From assembly GCA_903875215.1 (NCBI GenBank), contig CAIQVH010000016.1, positions 528,613-592,612 of the forward strand: a stretch of 64,000 nucleotides of DNA. Reading direction: 5' to 3'. The notes beneath the pieces were generated by a model, which worked only from the letters and a program-made list of their open reading frames with translations, made no database searches and had not been told where the DNA came from. The number at the start of each line of letters is the position of its first letter. The first letter of the stretch is position 1. Positions 17,582-25,444 of this stretch are shown here, one piece after another. Made by a program: the position numbers and the translations under genes. This DNA comes from an uncultured Anaerolineae bacterium. GTDB taxonomy: Bacteria; Chloroflexota; Anaerolineae; Anaerolineales; Villigracilaceae.

Positions 17582-18534
17582 CTGAGACTCCCAAACAACG
17601 TGTCTGGGGCCGCTGGGTTGTCCTTGCGGCGTTTCTGGTCGGCGTATACCTTTTTTACGTCGCCAAGATACCGGTGATCATGCCGGAAGTGTTGCTGCCC
17701 GCCGAAGAAGTTTTCCACCTGGGTGGCTTCCCGATTACGAACACCCTGATCGCCCTGTTCTTTGTCGATCTGATTGTTTTTGGCATCGCTTTTGGCGTCA
17801 GCCGGGCGGTGGCCAGCGGCAAACAAATCTTGGGCGGCATTTCTGGCGCGGTCGAAGCCCTGATCGAAATGATATATGGCATGACAGAAGGCACCGCTGG
17901 AAAATGGGCCAAGACCATCTTCCCATGGTTTGCCACCATTATGTTGCTTGTGTTGGTTGCCAACTGGATGGAAATGATCCCCGGTATTGAAACCGTCGGC
18001 CTGATCCACACTTCCGAGCATGGCGAATTTGCCACCCAGCAGATTGGCCCCTTCCTCGGCATCGTCAAGGCTGAAGGGGAAGGCGGGCATGCGCTCATTC
18101 CCTATGTGCGCGTCGTCTCGTCAGACTTGAACTTCACCCTGGCGATTGCGATCGTCGTAGTGGTGATGATTCAGTATTACGGGATCAAGTCGCAGGGCGC
18201 GGCATATTTTTCCAAGTTCTGGAACGTCAAAACCGTCTTCACCAAGCCTATCTTTGGCGTCATTGATTTTGGCGTCGGCCTGCTCGAAATTGTCTCCGAA
18301 TTTTCGAAAGTGCTCTCGTTTGCCTTCCGTCTTTTCGGCAATATTTTCGCCGGTTCGGTGCTGCTGTTCGTCATCGGGTCGCTTGTCCCGGTGTTCGCGC
18401 AGTCCATATTCTATCTGCTTGAATTCTTCGTTGGCGCCATCCAGGCCTTTGTCTTTGGCCTGCTGGCCACCACCTTCATGGCCCAGGCCACCCAGGGACA
18501 TGGCGGCGAACATCACGAAGAAGCCCACGCGTAA
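17578..18534 (+). CDS. atpB: ATP synthase Fo subunit a
   Basis: A 318-residue membrane subunit of Fo that forms the proton half-channels against the c-ring. The key arginine helix is in the C-terminal half (VLSFAFRLFGNIFAGSVLL, about residues 245-265). A later FVGAIQAFVFGLLATTF segment carries the conserved glutamine. The start is GTG overlapping the previous gene. The long N-terminal part (to residue 60) contains one extra hydrophobic helix. The C-terminus is His-rich (HGGEHHEEAHA). Confidence 0.92.
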   Translation: MTETPKQRVWGRWVVLAAFLVGVYLFYVAKIPVIMPEVLLPAEEVFHLGGFPITNTLIALFFVDLIVFGIAFGVSRAVASGKQILGGISGAVEALIEMIYGMTEGTAGKWAKTIFPWFATIMLLVLVANWMEMIPGIETVGLIHTSEHGEFATQQIGPFLGIVKAEGEGGHALIPYVRVVSSDLNFTLAIAIVVVVMIQYYGIKSQGAAYFSKFWNVKTVFTKPIFGVIDFGVGLLEIVSEFSKVLSFAFRLFGNIFAGSVLLFVIGSLVPVFAQSIFYLLEFFVGAIQAFVFGLLATTFMAQATQGHGGEHHEEAHA

Positions 18535-18621
18535 GTCTTCGGGCGAGTCCTTGCCCGGGTAAAAACCATTCCAAGTGGCGGAAACCCCGCCCGAAAACTA
18601 GTCACACGGAGGATCTCTACA

Positions 18622-18849
18622 ATGGAAGCTGCTGCTGCAAAATTGATCGGCGCTGGTCTGGCAATGATTGGCGCAATTGGTGCGGGTGCTGGCATTGGTA
18701 TCGTCGCCAGCGGCGCTGTTCAGGCGATGGGGCGCAACCCCGATGCCACCGGTACCATTCAGACCAACATGATTCTTGGCATTGCCTTCGCCGAAGCCGT
18801 CGCCATTTACTGTCTGGTTGTCGCGCTCCTGATCCTGTTCGTCTTCTAA
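18622..18849 (+). CDS. atpE: ATP synthase Fo subunit c
   Basis: A 75-residue two-helix proteolipid. Helix 1 has the glycine-rich GAIGAGAGIGIVASGA packing motif, the polar loop is GRNPD, and helix 2 carries the ion-binding glutamate in GIAFAEAVAIY. The residue after the glutamate is alanine, not the serine/threonine of typical sodium-binding rings, so proton coupling is the likely mode (inference). GGAGG precedes the ATG. The 87-base gap from atpB contains a TTCGGGC/GCCCGAA hairpin that may tune the high translation needed for this subunit. Confidence 0.95.
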   Translation: MEAAAAKLIGAGLAMIGAIGAGAGIGIVASGAVQAMGRNPDATGTIQTNMILGIAFAEAVAIYCLVVALLILFVF

Positions 18850-18867
18850 GAAGACAAGGAGGATACC

Positions 18868-19602
18868 TTGGAAGCATTGGGTATTAACCCCGGATTTTTA
18901 CTTGTCCAAATCGTCAACCTGATCATCGCCTATGTAGTGGTGGCCAAGTGGATTGTCGGACCCATTCTCGGCATGCTTGAAAAACGCCGCGAAACCATCG
19001 CTCAGGGCCTGGAAGACGCCCGTGTCGCCGCTGAAGCCCGCGCCAGCGCGGAAAAAGAAGCGGAAAAAATCATCGCTGAAGCTCAGGCCAAGGCCAGCGC
19101 CGTCGTGCGCGAATCGACCGAGCGCGCGGAATCTGCTGCCCGTGACATCAAGGCCGCCGCTGACGCCACAGCCGCCAAAGCCGCCGAAAAGAAACTGGCC
19201 GAAGTGGAAGAAGAACGTGGCCGCATTCTCGGTGATCTGCGTGGACAGGTGGCGGCCCTCGCCATTTCGGCCACGCAGAAACTGGTCGGCGAATCGCTTG
19301 ACGAAAAACGCCAGCACGCCCTGCTCGACGAATTCTTCTCCGGCGTGAAAGCCGGCAAGGTCGTCGTGATGGAAGCCGCCTCGGTCTCCGGCGCGTCTGC
19401 CGAAGTCACCAGCGCCCTGCCGCTTACCCCGGCCGAACAAGAATCGGTTAAAAAGGACGTTCTGGCCAAATCCGGCGCCGCCGCCGTCGCCTTCCGCGTT
19501 GACCCAACCATCCTGGGTGGGTTGGTGATCAAAGTCGGTGACAAAGTTCTGGATGGCTCCGTCGCTGGCAAGCTCGAAGGTCTGCGCTCCAACCTGCGCT
19601 AA
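18868..19602 (+). CDS. atpF: ATP synthase subunit b fused to a delta C-terminal domain
   Basis: A 244-residue protein. Residues 1-30 are the membrane anchor of subunit b (LLVQIVNLIIAYVVVAKWIV). Residues 30-165 form a long Ala/Glu/Lys-rich coiled coil. The last ~65 residues (PLTPAEQESVKKDVLAK, then RVDPTILGGLVIKVGDKVLD) match the C-terminal domain of subunit delta/OSCP. The start is TTG with AAGGAGG four bases upstream. No separate atpH follows, and atpA, atpG, atpD and atpC are missing. Either this is the whole peripheral stalk in one gene or another delta lies with the F1 genes elsewhere. Confidence 0.88.
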   Translation: MEALGINPGFLLVQIVNLIIAYVVVAKWIVGPILGMLEKRRETIAQGLEDARVAAEARASAEKEAEKIIAEAQAKASAVVRESTERAESAARDIKAAADATAAKAAEKKLAEVEEERGRILGDLRGQVAALAISATQKLVGESLDEKRQHALLDEFFSGVKAGKVVVMEAASVSGASAEVTSALPLTPAEQESVKKDVLAKSGAAAVAFRVDPTILGGLVIKVGDKVLDGSVAGKLEGLRSNLR

Positions 19603-19620
19603 CCCGCTCGGCTTTTCTCA

Positions 19621-19658
19621 ATGCAGGTCGGATTTCTTATCCGGCCTGCATTTTTTTT
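19621..19658 (+). terminator. intrinsic terminator of the Fo operon
   Basis: ATGCAGGTCGGAT pairs with ATCCGGCCTGCAT (13 bp, one G-T) around TTCTT, followed by eight T residues. It explains why the in-frame ATG at 19621 is not a start codon for the next gene. Confidence 0.95.
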
Positions 19659-19661
19659 GGG

Positions 19662-19667
19662 TAAAAT
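19662..19667 (+). promoter_or_regulatory. -10 element of a leaderless murE promoter
   Basis: TAAAAT lies between the terminator T-run and the ATG at 19675, seven bases before the start codon. There is no room for a ribosome binding site. Confidence 0.6.
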
Positions 19668-19674
19668 TGACTTC

Positions 19675-21243
19675 ATGACCTCCTTAAAAGACCTGTTTTT
19701 GGATTTTCCCCTGCCCTATGTGGCCTCCGCCCTGCCTGACCTGCCTGTCTCTGGCCTGGCTATAGACAACCGGCAGGTTTCTCCCGGATTCATTTTCATC
19801 GCTCGCGTGGGCGCATCCAGCGACGGGCATGCCTTTATCCCCGATGCCATCCGCCGGGGAGCGCTGGCAGTGGTCGGACAGCAGGAAATATCCAGCCTGG
19901 AAGTTCCCTACATCCGGGTGGATGATTCACGGCGGGCTGTCACCCATCTCGCGGCGGCATTTTATGGCCATCCCGCCAAAAAACTAACCGTGATTGGCGT
20001 CACCGGCACGGATGGAAAAACCACCACCTGTAACCTGCTCTACCAGATCATGCTGGCGGCGGGACTGAAAACGGGAATGATTTCTACTGTAAACGCTGTC
20101 ATCGGCGACGAAGTGCTCGATACCGGTTTTCACGTTACCACGCCCGACGCCCATGACGTGCAGCGTTACCTGGCCCGCATGCTGGCCGCCGGGCTGACGC
20201 ACGTCATCCTGGAAACGACATCACATGGCCTGTCTCAGTACCGCGTGGATGCGGCCCAGTACGACCTGGCCGTGGTCACCAATATTACGCATGAGCATTT
20301 CGATGAACATGGCACGTTTGAAAATTATCGCGCCTCCAAGGGCCGCTTGTTTGAGCTGTTGGCCGTTACTGTGGAAAAACCCCAGGGCAACCCGCGCCTG
20401 GGGGTGCTCAATCTGGATGATCCCAAATCTTACGACTATTTGCGCGACATCACCCAGACTGCCCAGGTTTGCTACGGCTTGACCCCGCAAGCCGATTTTT
20501 ATGCCGATCAAATTCGCTATTCCCCGCAAGGCCTGACATTTGATATCCGCGGAAAGGATTTCAGTGTACCGGTACGCAGTCACCTGGTTGGGGCCTATAA
20601 CGTCTCCAATTGCCTGGCGGCTTTCACTGCAGCGGTGGCGGGCCTGGATATTGATCCAGCGATCGCTGCCCGGGGCATCGCCAACCTCCCGGGCATTCCA
20701 GGCCGCATGGAAATCATTGACCTCGGCCAGCCATTCACTGCAATCGTGGATTTTGCTCACACTCCAAACGCTCTCAAAGTGGCCCTGCAAACTGCCCGGC
20801 AAATGACCACTGGCCGGGTGATCGCCGTCTTTGGCTCTGCCGGTTTGCGCGACCGCGAAAAACGCCGCATGATGGCAGAAACTGCCACGGAACTGGCCAA
20901 TCTGTCCATTCTAACCGCCGAAGACCCGCGCACCGAGTCGCTGGATGGAATCCTGGCCGAGATGGCGGCTGGTGCGCAATCTCGGGGCGGGCAGGAGGGG
21001 CGTACCTTCCATCGCGTCCGAGACCGCGGCGAGGCGATCCAGCTAGCTCTGCAATTGGCCCGGCCCGGCGACCTGGTCATCGCATGCGGCAAGGGGCACG
21101 AACAGTCCATGTGCTTCGGACAAACGGAATACCCCTGGGATGACCGCACCGCCATGCGCGCTGCGCTATCTGATGAGTTGGGCCTGACCGGCGGCCCAGC
21201 CATGCCCTATCTGCCCACCCGCGCTGACGCCGACCCGGCGTGA
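19675..21243 (+). CDS. murE: UDP-N-acetylmuramyl-tripeptide synthetase
   Basis: A 522-residue Mur ligase that adds the third residue to the peptidoglycan stem peptide in the cytoplasm. The ATP loop is GVTGTDGKTTT (near residue 107), with the carbamylated-lysine region and TNITHEHFDEHGTFENYRASKG further on. The central domain ends with the typical LPGIPGRMEIID. The motif that selects the third amino acid reads EDPR instead of the DNPR of diaminopimelate-adding enzymes, so the substrate (diaminopimelate or another diamino acid such as ornithine) is open. It probably starts on a leaderless transcript. Confidence 0.92.
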   Translation: MTSLKDLFLDFPLPYVASALPDLPVSGLAIDNRQVSPGFIFIARVGASSDGHAFIPDAIRRGALAVVGQQEISSLEVPYIRVDDSRRAVTHLAAAFYGHPAKKLTVIGVTGTDGKTTTCNLLYQIMLAAGLKTGMISTVNAVIGDEVLDTGFHVTTPDAHDVQRYLARMLAAGLTHVILETTSHGLSQYRVDAAQYDLAVVTNITHEHFDEHGTFENYRASKGRLFELLAVTVEKPQGNPRLGVLNLDDPKSYDYLRDITQTAQVCYGLTPQADFYADQIRYSPQGLTFDIRGKDFSVPVRSHLVGAYNVSNCLAAFTAAVAGLDIDPAIAARGIANLPGIPGRMEIIDLGQPFTAIVDFAHTPNALKVALQTARQMTTGRVIAVFGSAGLRDREKRRMMAETATELANLSILTAEDPRTESLDGILAEMAAGAQSRGGQEGRTFHRVRDRGEAIQLALQLARPGDLVIACGKGHEQSMCFGQTEYPWDDRTAMRAALSDELGLTGGPAMPYLPTRADADPA

Positions 21244-21269
21244 TTTCCCTCTTTTTCAAGGCTCTGACC

Positions 21270-21731
21270 GTGCTCCATACGCTTTTCCGCCAACAGATAA
21301 TCCCAGCCTCGCTGGAGCAGGTGTGGGACTTTTTCTCAGATCCACATAACCTGAATACGCTCACTCCGCCCGAGATGAACTTCCACATCCTGACCGACCC
21401 ACTGGCGCGCATGTTTCCCGGCCAGTTGATCGAATATCGGGTTGAGTTTATTCGGGGGCTGCCCTGGCTGTGGGTAACGGAAATCGCTCATATGCGGGAG
21501 AATGAATATTTCGTGGATGAACAGCGCCTCGGGCCGTACCAATTCTGGTATCACGAACACAGCTTTCGGGTGGCGTCTGGCGGCGTCCAGATGACGGATC
21601 GGGTTAATTATTCGATCGGTTATGGCCCGCTCGGTGACCTAATAAATAGAGTCTGGGTCGCGCGCCGCTTGCAGAACATCTTCGATTATCGTGTTGCGAA
21701 AATTGCGCAACTTTTTCCGGGAGGTGATTAA
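21270..21731 (+). CDS. SRPBCC-family (START-like) protein
   Basis: A 153-residue protein of the START/Bet v1-like ligand-binding fold, recognised by IPASLEQVWDFFSDPHNLNT near the N-terminus and the hydrophobic-cavity pattern afterwards. Homologs of this kind are often called cell-division inhibitors or cyclase/dehydrase-like; their ligand is usually unknown. GTG at 21270 with CAAGG upstream gives the family-typical N-terminus. GTG at 21240, overlapping murE, is an alternative. The stop directly abuts the next gene. Confidence 0.75.
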   Translation: MLHTLFRQQIIPASLEQVWDFFSDPHNLNTLTPPEMNFHILTDPLARMFPGQLIEYRVEFIRGLPWLWVTEIAHMRENEYFVDEQRLGPYQFWYHEHSFRVASGGVQMTDRVNYSIGYGPLGDLINRVWVARRLQNIFDYRVAKIAQLFPGGD

Positions 21732-22316
21732 ATGTGGGTTGACCCCGTGATTCTCACAGGGAAATATGTTCGTCTGGAGCCATTGAGCGAGGCGCACGTG
21801 CCTGGGCTGACCCTCGCCGGGCAGGATCCGCTCATTTGGCGGTATATGCTGTACGGGGAGGTGACAACCGAGCAGAAAATGCTGTCCTGGGTTCAAGAGA
21901 TGTTAACGAGAAAAGTTGCCGGGGCCGATCAGCCTTTTGTCGTCATCCACGCTGCCAGTGGAAAGGTGGCCGGGGCAACCCGTTATATGGAAATTCGCCC
22001 GGATCATCGCGGGCTGGAGATTGGCGGGACGTGGTACGGGGCGCAGTTCCAGCGCACACCGGTCAATACCGAGACGAAATTCCTGCTGCTGCGGCATGCC
22101 TTTGAGACGCTCGGCTGCATCCGGGTGCAGCTCAAAACCGATCTGCGCAACGAGCGTTCACAGCGCGCCATTGAGCGGCTGGGCGCTGTGCGGGAGGGGG
22201 TTCTGCGAAATCACATGATCCTGGCAGATGGCACCTACCGTCATTCTGTCTATTTCAGCATTCTCGATACCGAATGGCCGACCGTCAAAGCCCGCCTGGA
22301 AGAAAAATTGGTATAA
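21732..22316 (+). CDS. GNAT-family N-acetyltransferase (RimJ/RimL type)
   Basis: A 194-residue acetyltransferase. The N-terminal LTGKYVRLEPLSEAHVPGL and the RNERSQRAIERLGAVREGVL segment (about residues 137-157) mark the RimJ/RimL-like GNAT group, which acetylates N-terminal or small-molecule amines with acetyl-CoA. It begins directly after the SRPBCC stop with GGGAGG upstream. Its stop codon lies inside a TATAAT box that serves the next transcript. Confidence 0.85.
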   Translation: MWVDPVILTGKYVRLEPLSEAHVPGLTLAGQDPLIWRYMLYGEVTTEQKMLSWVQEMLTRKVAGADQPFVVIHAASGKVAGATRYMEIRPDHRGLEIGGTWYGAQFQRTPVNTETKFLLLRHAFETLGCIRVQLKTDLRNERSQRAIERLGAVREGVLRNHMILADGTYRHSVYFSILDTEWPTVKARLEEKLV

Positions 22317-22317
22317 T
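22312..22317 (+). promoter_or_regulatory. -10 element overlapping the GNAT stop codon
   Basis: TATAAT includes the TAA stop of the acetyltransferase and ends six bases before the ATG of the 34-codon open frame. It is the only good promoter candidate for the ABC-F gene. Confidence 0.6.
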
Positions 22318-22323
22318 TGCGCC

Positions 22324-22428
22324 ATGTTGATTGTTTTCCGCCTCGCCCGCTCGCTCGTTTCACTTCTCCGGAACGGCTTCGACGCCAGATTTCCTTCTCG
22401 TATTGCGCCTGCCGCCTCAAAAGCTTGA
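22324..22428 (+). CDS. possible 34-residue leader peptide upstream of the ABC-F gene
   Basis: ATG six bases after TATAAT opens a frame of 34 codons rich in Arg, Leu and Ala (begins MLIVFRLARSLVSLLRNG) that ends with TGA at 22426. A perfect intrinsic terminator follows 19 bases later and the ABC-F gene starts after that. This is the layout of a ribosome-controlled attenuator leader. Translation of the frame is not proven; it could also be a chance open frame in an untranslated leader. Confidence 0.4.
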   Translation: MLIVFRLARSLVSLLRNGFDARFPSRIAPAASKA

Positions 22429-22447
22429 CCGTTCGCTTAGAATTTTT

Positions 22448-22480
22448 GCGCCGCAGGAGACCCCTGCGGCGCTTTTGTTT
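22448..22480 (+). terminator. terminator/attenuator in the ABC-F leader
   Basis: GCGCCGCAGG-AGACC-CCTGCGGCGC (10-bp perfect stem) followed by TTTTGTTT. It stands 14 bases before the ABC-F start codon, leaving no room for a promoter between it and the gene, so expression must read through it. Confidence 0.88.
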
Positions 22481-22494
22481 CGCAAGGATATTCC

Positions 22495-24117
22495 ATGATT
22501 TCAATTTCTGTTTCCAACGCCAGCCTCGTCTTGGGCGCCAAAACCATTTTCCGCGGTCTGAACTGGGAAATCCAACACGATCAGCGCATCGGCCTGATTG
22601 GGCCAAATGGGGCTGGAAAATCCTCGTTGTTCAAGCTCATCATGGGGGAATATGCGCCGGAGCCGGGGGGAACCCTCACCCGCGCGAAGGGTGTCACCGT
22701 CGGCTACCTGCCCCAGCACCCGGAACTGGATCTCACTCAAACGGCATTCGATTCTGCCCTGGCGGGTAACCCGCGCTACGCCGACATCCAACTGGGTTTG
22801 CATGCTGTGGAAGAACGCCTGGGCGATCCGCGGGTTTTTGGTAACTCCTCGGCGCTGGAAAAGGCGCTGGCAGTGCAGGAAAAGTTGCTGGAAGAATATG
22901 CCGCCCTGGGTGGAGATTCTTACCCGCAGCGGGTGCGCGACCTGTTGCTGGGACTCGGCCTGCCGGAATCCGATTTGCAAAAAAAACTGGCGCAACTCTC
23001 TGGCGGACAGAAAAAGCTGGTCATGCTGGCGCGCCTGATCCTGCTGCATCCCGCCGTGCTGATGCTTGATGAACCCGATAACCACCTCGATCTACCCGGC
23101 AAATCTTACCTGGAGCGGCTGATTCAAGAGTACCCTGGCGCGGTGGTTATCATTTCGCATGACCGTTACCTGCTGGATGCGGTCGTCACTCATATTGCCG
23201 AAATCGAAGCTGGCGAGCTGGTCACCTTCCCGGGCACCTATACCGATTATATTTTGGATAAAGAACTGCGCCTGGCGCGCCAGGAAGAGTTGTACCAGAT
23301 TCAACAGCGCGCCATCACGCGCATGGAAATGGCGCTCAAACGCTACCAGGTCTGGGTGCAGCTGAGTGACAAGTTTGCCAGCCGCGTGCGCGCCATGCAA
23401 ACCCGTCTCGAGAAGGTGGATCGCCTTAACCGCCCGGATCTGGAGCGCCGCCGCATGGGCCTGGAGCTGAACGGCTGGCGCGGCTCCAACAAGGTGCTGG
23501 AATTGCGCGGAGTGGTGAAAACCTTCGGGCCGCGCATCATTTTGAATGGCGTGGATGAAATTCTCTGGCACGGGGAGCGCGTCGGCGTTGTTGGGCCGAA
23601 TGGCTCGGGCAAATCGGTTCTGTTTCGCCTGATTTTGGGACAGGAAAAGCCCGAGGCTGGAGAGATTGTGCTCGGGCCGAGTGTGCGGGTGGGGTATTAT
23701 GCCCAGGAGCACGAGACGCTCGATTTTGAGAAAACGGTGCTCGATACGGTGCGCCTGGCTGGAAACATGAGCGAATCACGGGCGGTGGCTTTTTTGCTGC
23801 GCTACTTGTTCACTTATCAACAATCCCAGCAGCGGGTGGGCGATTTATCGGGCGGGGAGCGCAGCCGCCTGCAACTTGCGCTGTTGGTGCTTTCAGGGGC
23901 GAATTTTCTCTTGCTCGATGAGCCAACCAATAACCTGGATATTGCTTCGGCGGAAGTGCTGGAAAACGTCCTGGCTGATTTTGTCGGCACGGTGCTGGTG
24001 ATTTCGCACGACCGCTATTTTCTCGACCGGACGGTGGAGCGCATTCTGACGATTGAACGGGGCCGGTTGGAGCGGCATTTGGGCGGGTATAGTGATTTTC
24101 TCGCCAGCCAGGGTTGA
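22495..24117 (+). CDS. ABC-F family ATPase
   Basis: A 540-residue soluble protein with two ABC domains and no membrane segments. Walker A motifs are GPNGAGKSS (near residue 37) and GPNGSGKS (near 365); signatures are LSGGQKKLVMLARL and LSGGERSRLQLALLVL; Walker B sites are LMLDEPDNHLD and LLLDEPTNNLD. The ~80-residue basic linker (about 245-325) is the P-site tRNA interaction region of ABC-F translation factors. These act on ribosomes, either as housekeeping EttA-like factors or in antibiotic protection. AAGGA precedes the ATG, and the upstream attenuator favours inducible expression. Confidence 0.9.
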   Translation: MISISVSNASLVLGAKTIFRGLNWEIQHDQRIGLIGPNGAGKSSLFKLIMGEYAPEPGGTLTRAKGVTVGYLPQHPELDLTQTAFDSALAGNPRYADIQLGLHAVEERLGDPRVFGNSSALEKALAVQEKLLEEYAALGGDSYPQRVRDLLLGLGLPESDLQKKLAQLSGGQKKLVMLARLILLHPAVLMLDEPDNHLDLPGKSYLERLIQEYPGAVVIISHDRYLLDAVVTHIAEIEAGELVTFPGTYTDYILDKELRLARQEELYQIQQRAITRMEMALKRYQVWVQLSDKFASRVRAMQTRLEKVDRLNRPDLERRRMGLELNGWRGSNKVLELRGVVKTFGPRIILNGVDEILWHGERVGVVGPNGSGKSVLFRLILGQEKPEAGEIVLGPSVRVGYYAQEHETLDFEKTVLDTVRLAGNMSESRAVAFLLRYLFTYQQSQQRVGDLSGGERSRLQLALLVLSGANFLLLDEPTNNLDIASAEVLENVLADFVGTVLVISHDRYFLDRTVERILTIERGRLERHLGGYSDFLASQG

Positions 24118-24147
24118 CCAGCACAGGCGGTGTTTGCGAGAGGTAGA

Positions 24148-25383
24148 TCAGGGCTGAGGGGCGGGGTTGTGGGGTGCGCCCGGGGTTTTGGCGGCTTGCC
24201 AGGTCAGCAGGAGCAAACCGGCGGCGCTGAGCAGTCCCATGGTCATGCCGCCCCACCAGATGGCTTGTGGGCCGAAGTTGTCGTTGAGCAGCCCGCCCAG
24301 CACCGGGCCGACGCCCTGCCCGAAGGCCCATGTCAGCCCGTAGATGCTCATGTAGCGGCCGCGCATTTCGGCGGGGGCCAGGTTGGCGGTGAAGGTGCTG
24401 GAGGTGGGGACAATGACCAGTTCGCCGAAGCTCATGACGACCATGCTGATCCAAAATCCCCACAGGTTGGTGCTGAGCGCGACCAGGCCGTTGGCGATGG
24501 CGTAGAGTGTCATACCAAAGGTCATCATGCTGAGTGGTTTGTGGCGGCGGGTGAATTGGGTGATCCACAATTGCAGGAAGACGACCATGAGCGCGTTGGT
24601 GGTGGGGATGGGGCTGTAGACGTTTTCGGCGATGCTGTAATGATCGTAGGCGTATTTGGGCATCAGTATCCACATGAGCGAGGCGGTGACCCAGCCAAAC
24701 ATGAGCAGGGCGATGGCGGGCGTGAAGCGCAGGTCGCGCAGGACTTTGTCGTAACCGCCGAAGCGTTCGGGGGCGGGTTTTTCGGCTGGGGTGGCGCGGC
24801 GGACGAGGGTTTCGCGGGCAAAAAAGGTTAACAGCAGGGCGTAGAGAGTCATGCCGGCTGCGGCGGCGTAGAAGGCCAGGCTGTAGGAGCGCGCGGCCAG
24901 CGCGCCGCCAGCCAGGGGGCCAATGGCGATGCCAGCGTTGTTAATCATGCGAATCAGTGAGTAGGCTTCGGTACGGTCTTCTGGCGGAATCAGGTCTGCC
25001 AGCATGGCATCGGCTCCTACGCGGTAGAGCGGGTTGGCCAGGCCGCGCAGGGCCATCAGGATGGCAAAAGCCAGGTAGGTTTGAGCCTGAGCGAGCAGGC
25101 CGAAGAGCAGGGCGTCTGCAAACAGGCTGATGAGCATGACGCCCTTGCGGCCTAGCCTGTCGGCGATGGAACCGGCCAGGAAGGAGGCCAGGACGTTGCA
25201 GGCGGCGTTGATGGTCATGAGCGTGGCGACCTGGGTGAGGGGCAGGGTCAGTTTGTTGCTGACGTAGATCATCAGGTAGGGCCAGATCATGCTGGCGCCG
25301 CTGGCGCTGAGCAGCAATCCCCAGAACATCAGCCAGTATTGGCGCGGGTATTTTTTGTAGGTGTCAATCAGGTGAAGGTACAT
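24148..25383 (-). CDS. MFS transporter
   Basis: A 411-residue membrane protein with about 12 hydrophobic helices. The MFS loop 2-3 signature is GSIADRLGRKGVMLIS and the mirror loop reads AEMRGRYMSIYGLTWAFGQG. The length and lack of a substrate signature suggest a drug or metabolite efflux pump. The start is the ATG at 25383 (MYLHLIDTYKKYPRQYW). A longer frame would read backward through a hairpin and part of pnp, and is rejected. It converges with the ABC-F gene with only 30 bases between. Confidence 0.85.
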   Translation of the reverse strand: MYLHLIDTYKKYPRQYWLMFWGLLLSASGASMIWPYLMIYVSNKLTLPLTQVATLMTINAACNVLASFLAGSIADRLGRKGVMLISLFADALLFGLLAQAQTYLAFAILMALRGLANPLYRVGADAMLADLIPPEDRTEAYSLIRMINNAGIAIGPLAGGALAARSYSLAFYAAAAGMTLYALLLTFFARETLVRRATPAEKPAPERFGGYDKVLRDLRFTPAIALLMFGWVTASLMWILMPKYAYDHYSIAENVYSPIPTTNALMVVFLQLWITQFTRRHKPLSMMTFGMTLYAIANGLVALSTNLWGFWISMVVMSFGELVIVPTSSTFTANLAPAEMRGRYMSIYGLTWAFGQGVGPVLGGLLNDNFGPQAIWWGGMTMGLLSAAGLLLLTWQAAKTPGAPHNPAPQP

Positions 25384-25403
25384 GCCAGAAGGTTGGAATG
25401 AAG

Positions 25404-25428
25404 AGGGGCGGCCGATCTGGCCGCCCCT
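25404..25428 (-). terminator. hairpin between pnp and the MFS gene
   Basis: AGGGGCGGCC pairs perfectly with GGCCGCCCCT around a five-base loop, 16 bases past the pnp stop. No T-run follows, so termination may be partial. Confidence 0.55.
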
Positions 25429-25444
25429 GTGATTTTTGGGAGAT

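Noticed and set aside
19621..19674. murE start at 19621
   Set aside because: The ATG is inside the intrinsic terminator stem of the atp operon; the -10 box and the natural N-terminus point to 19675.
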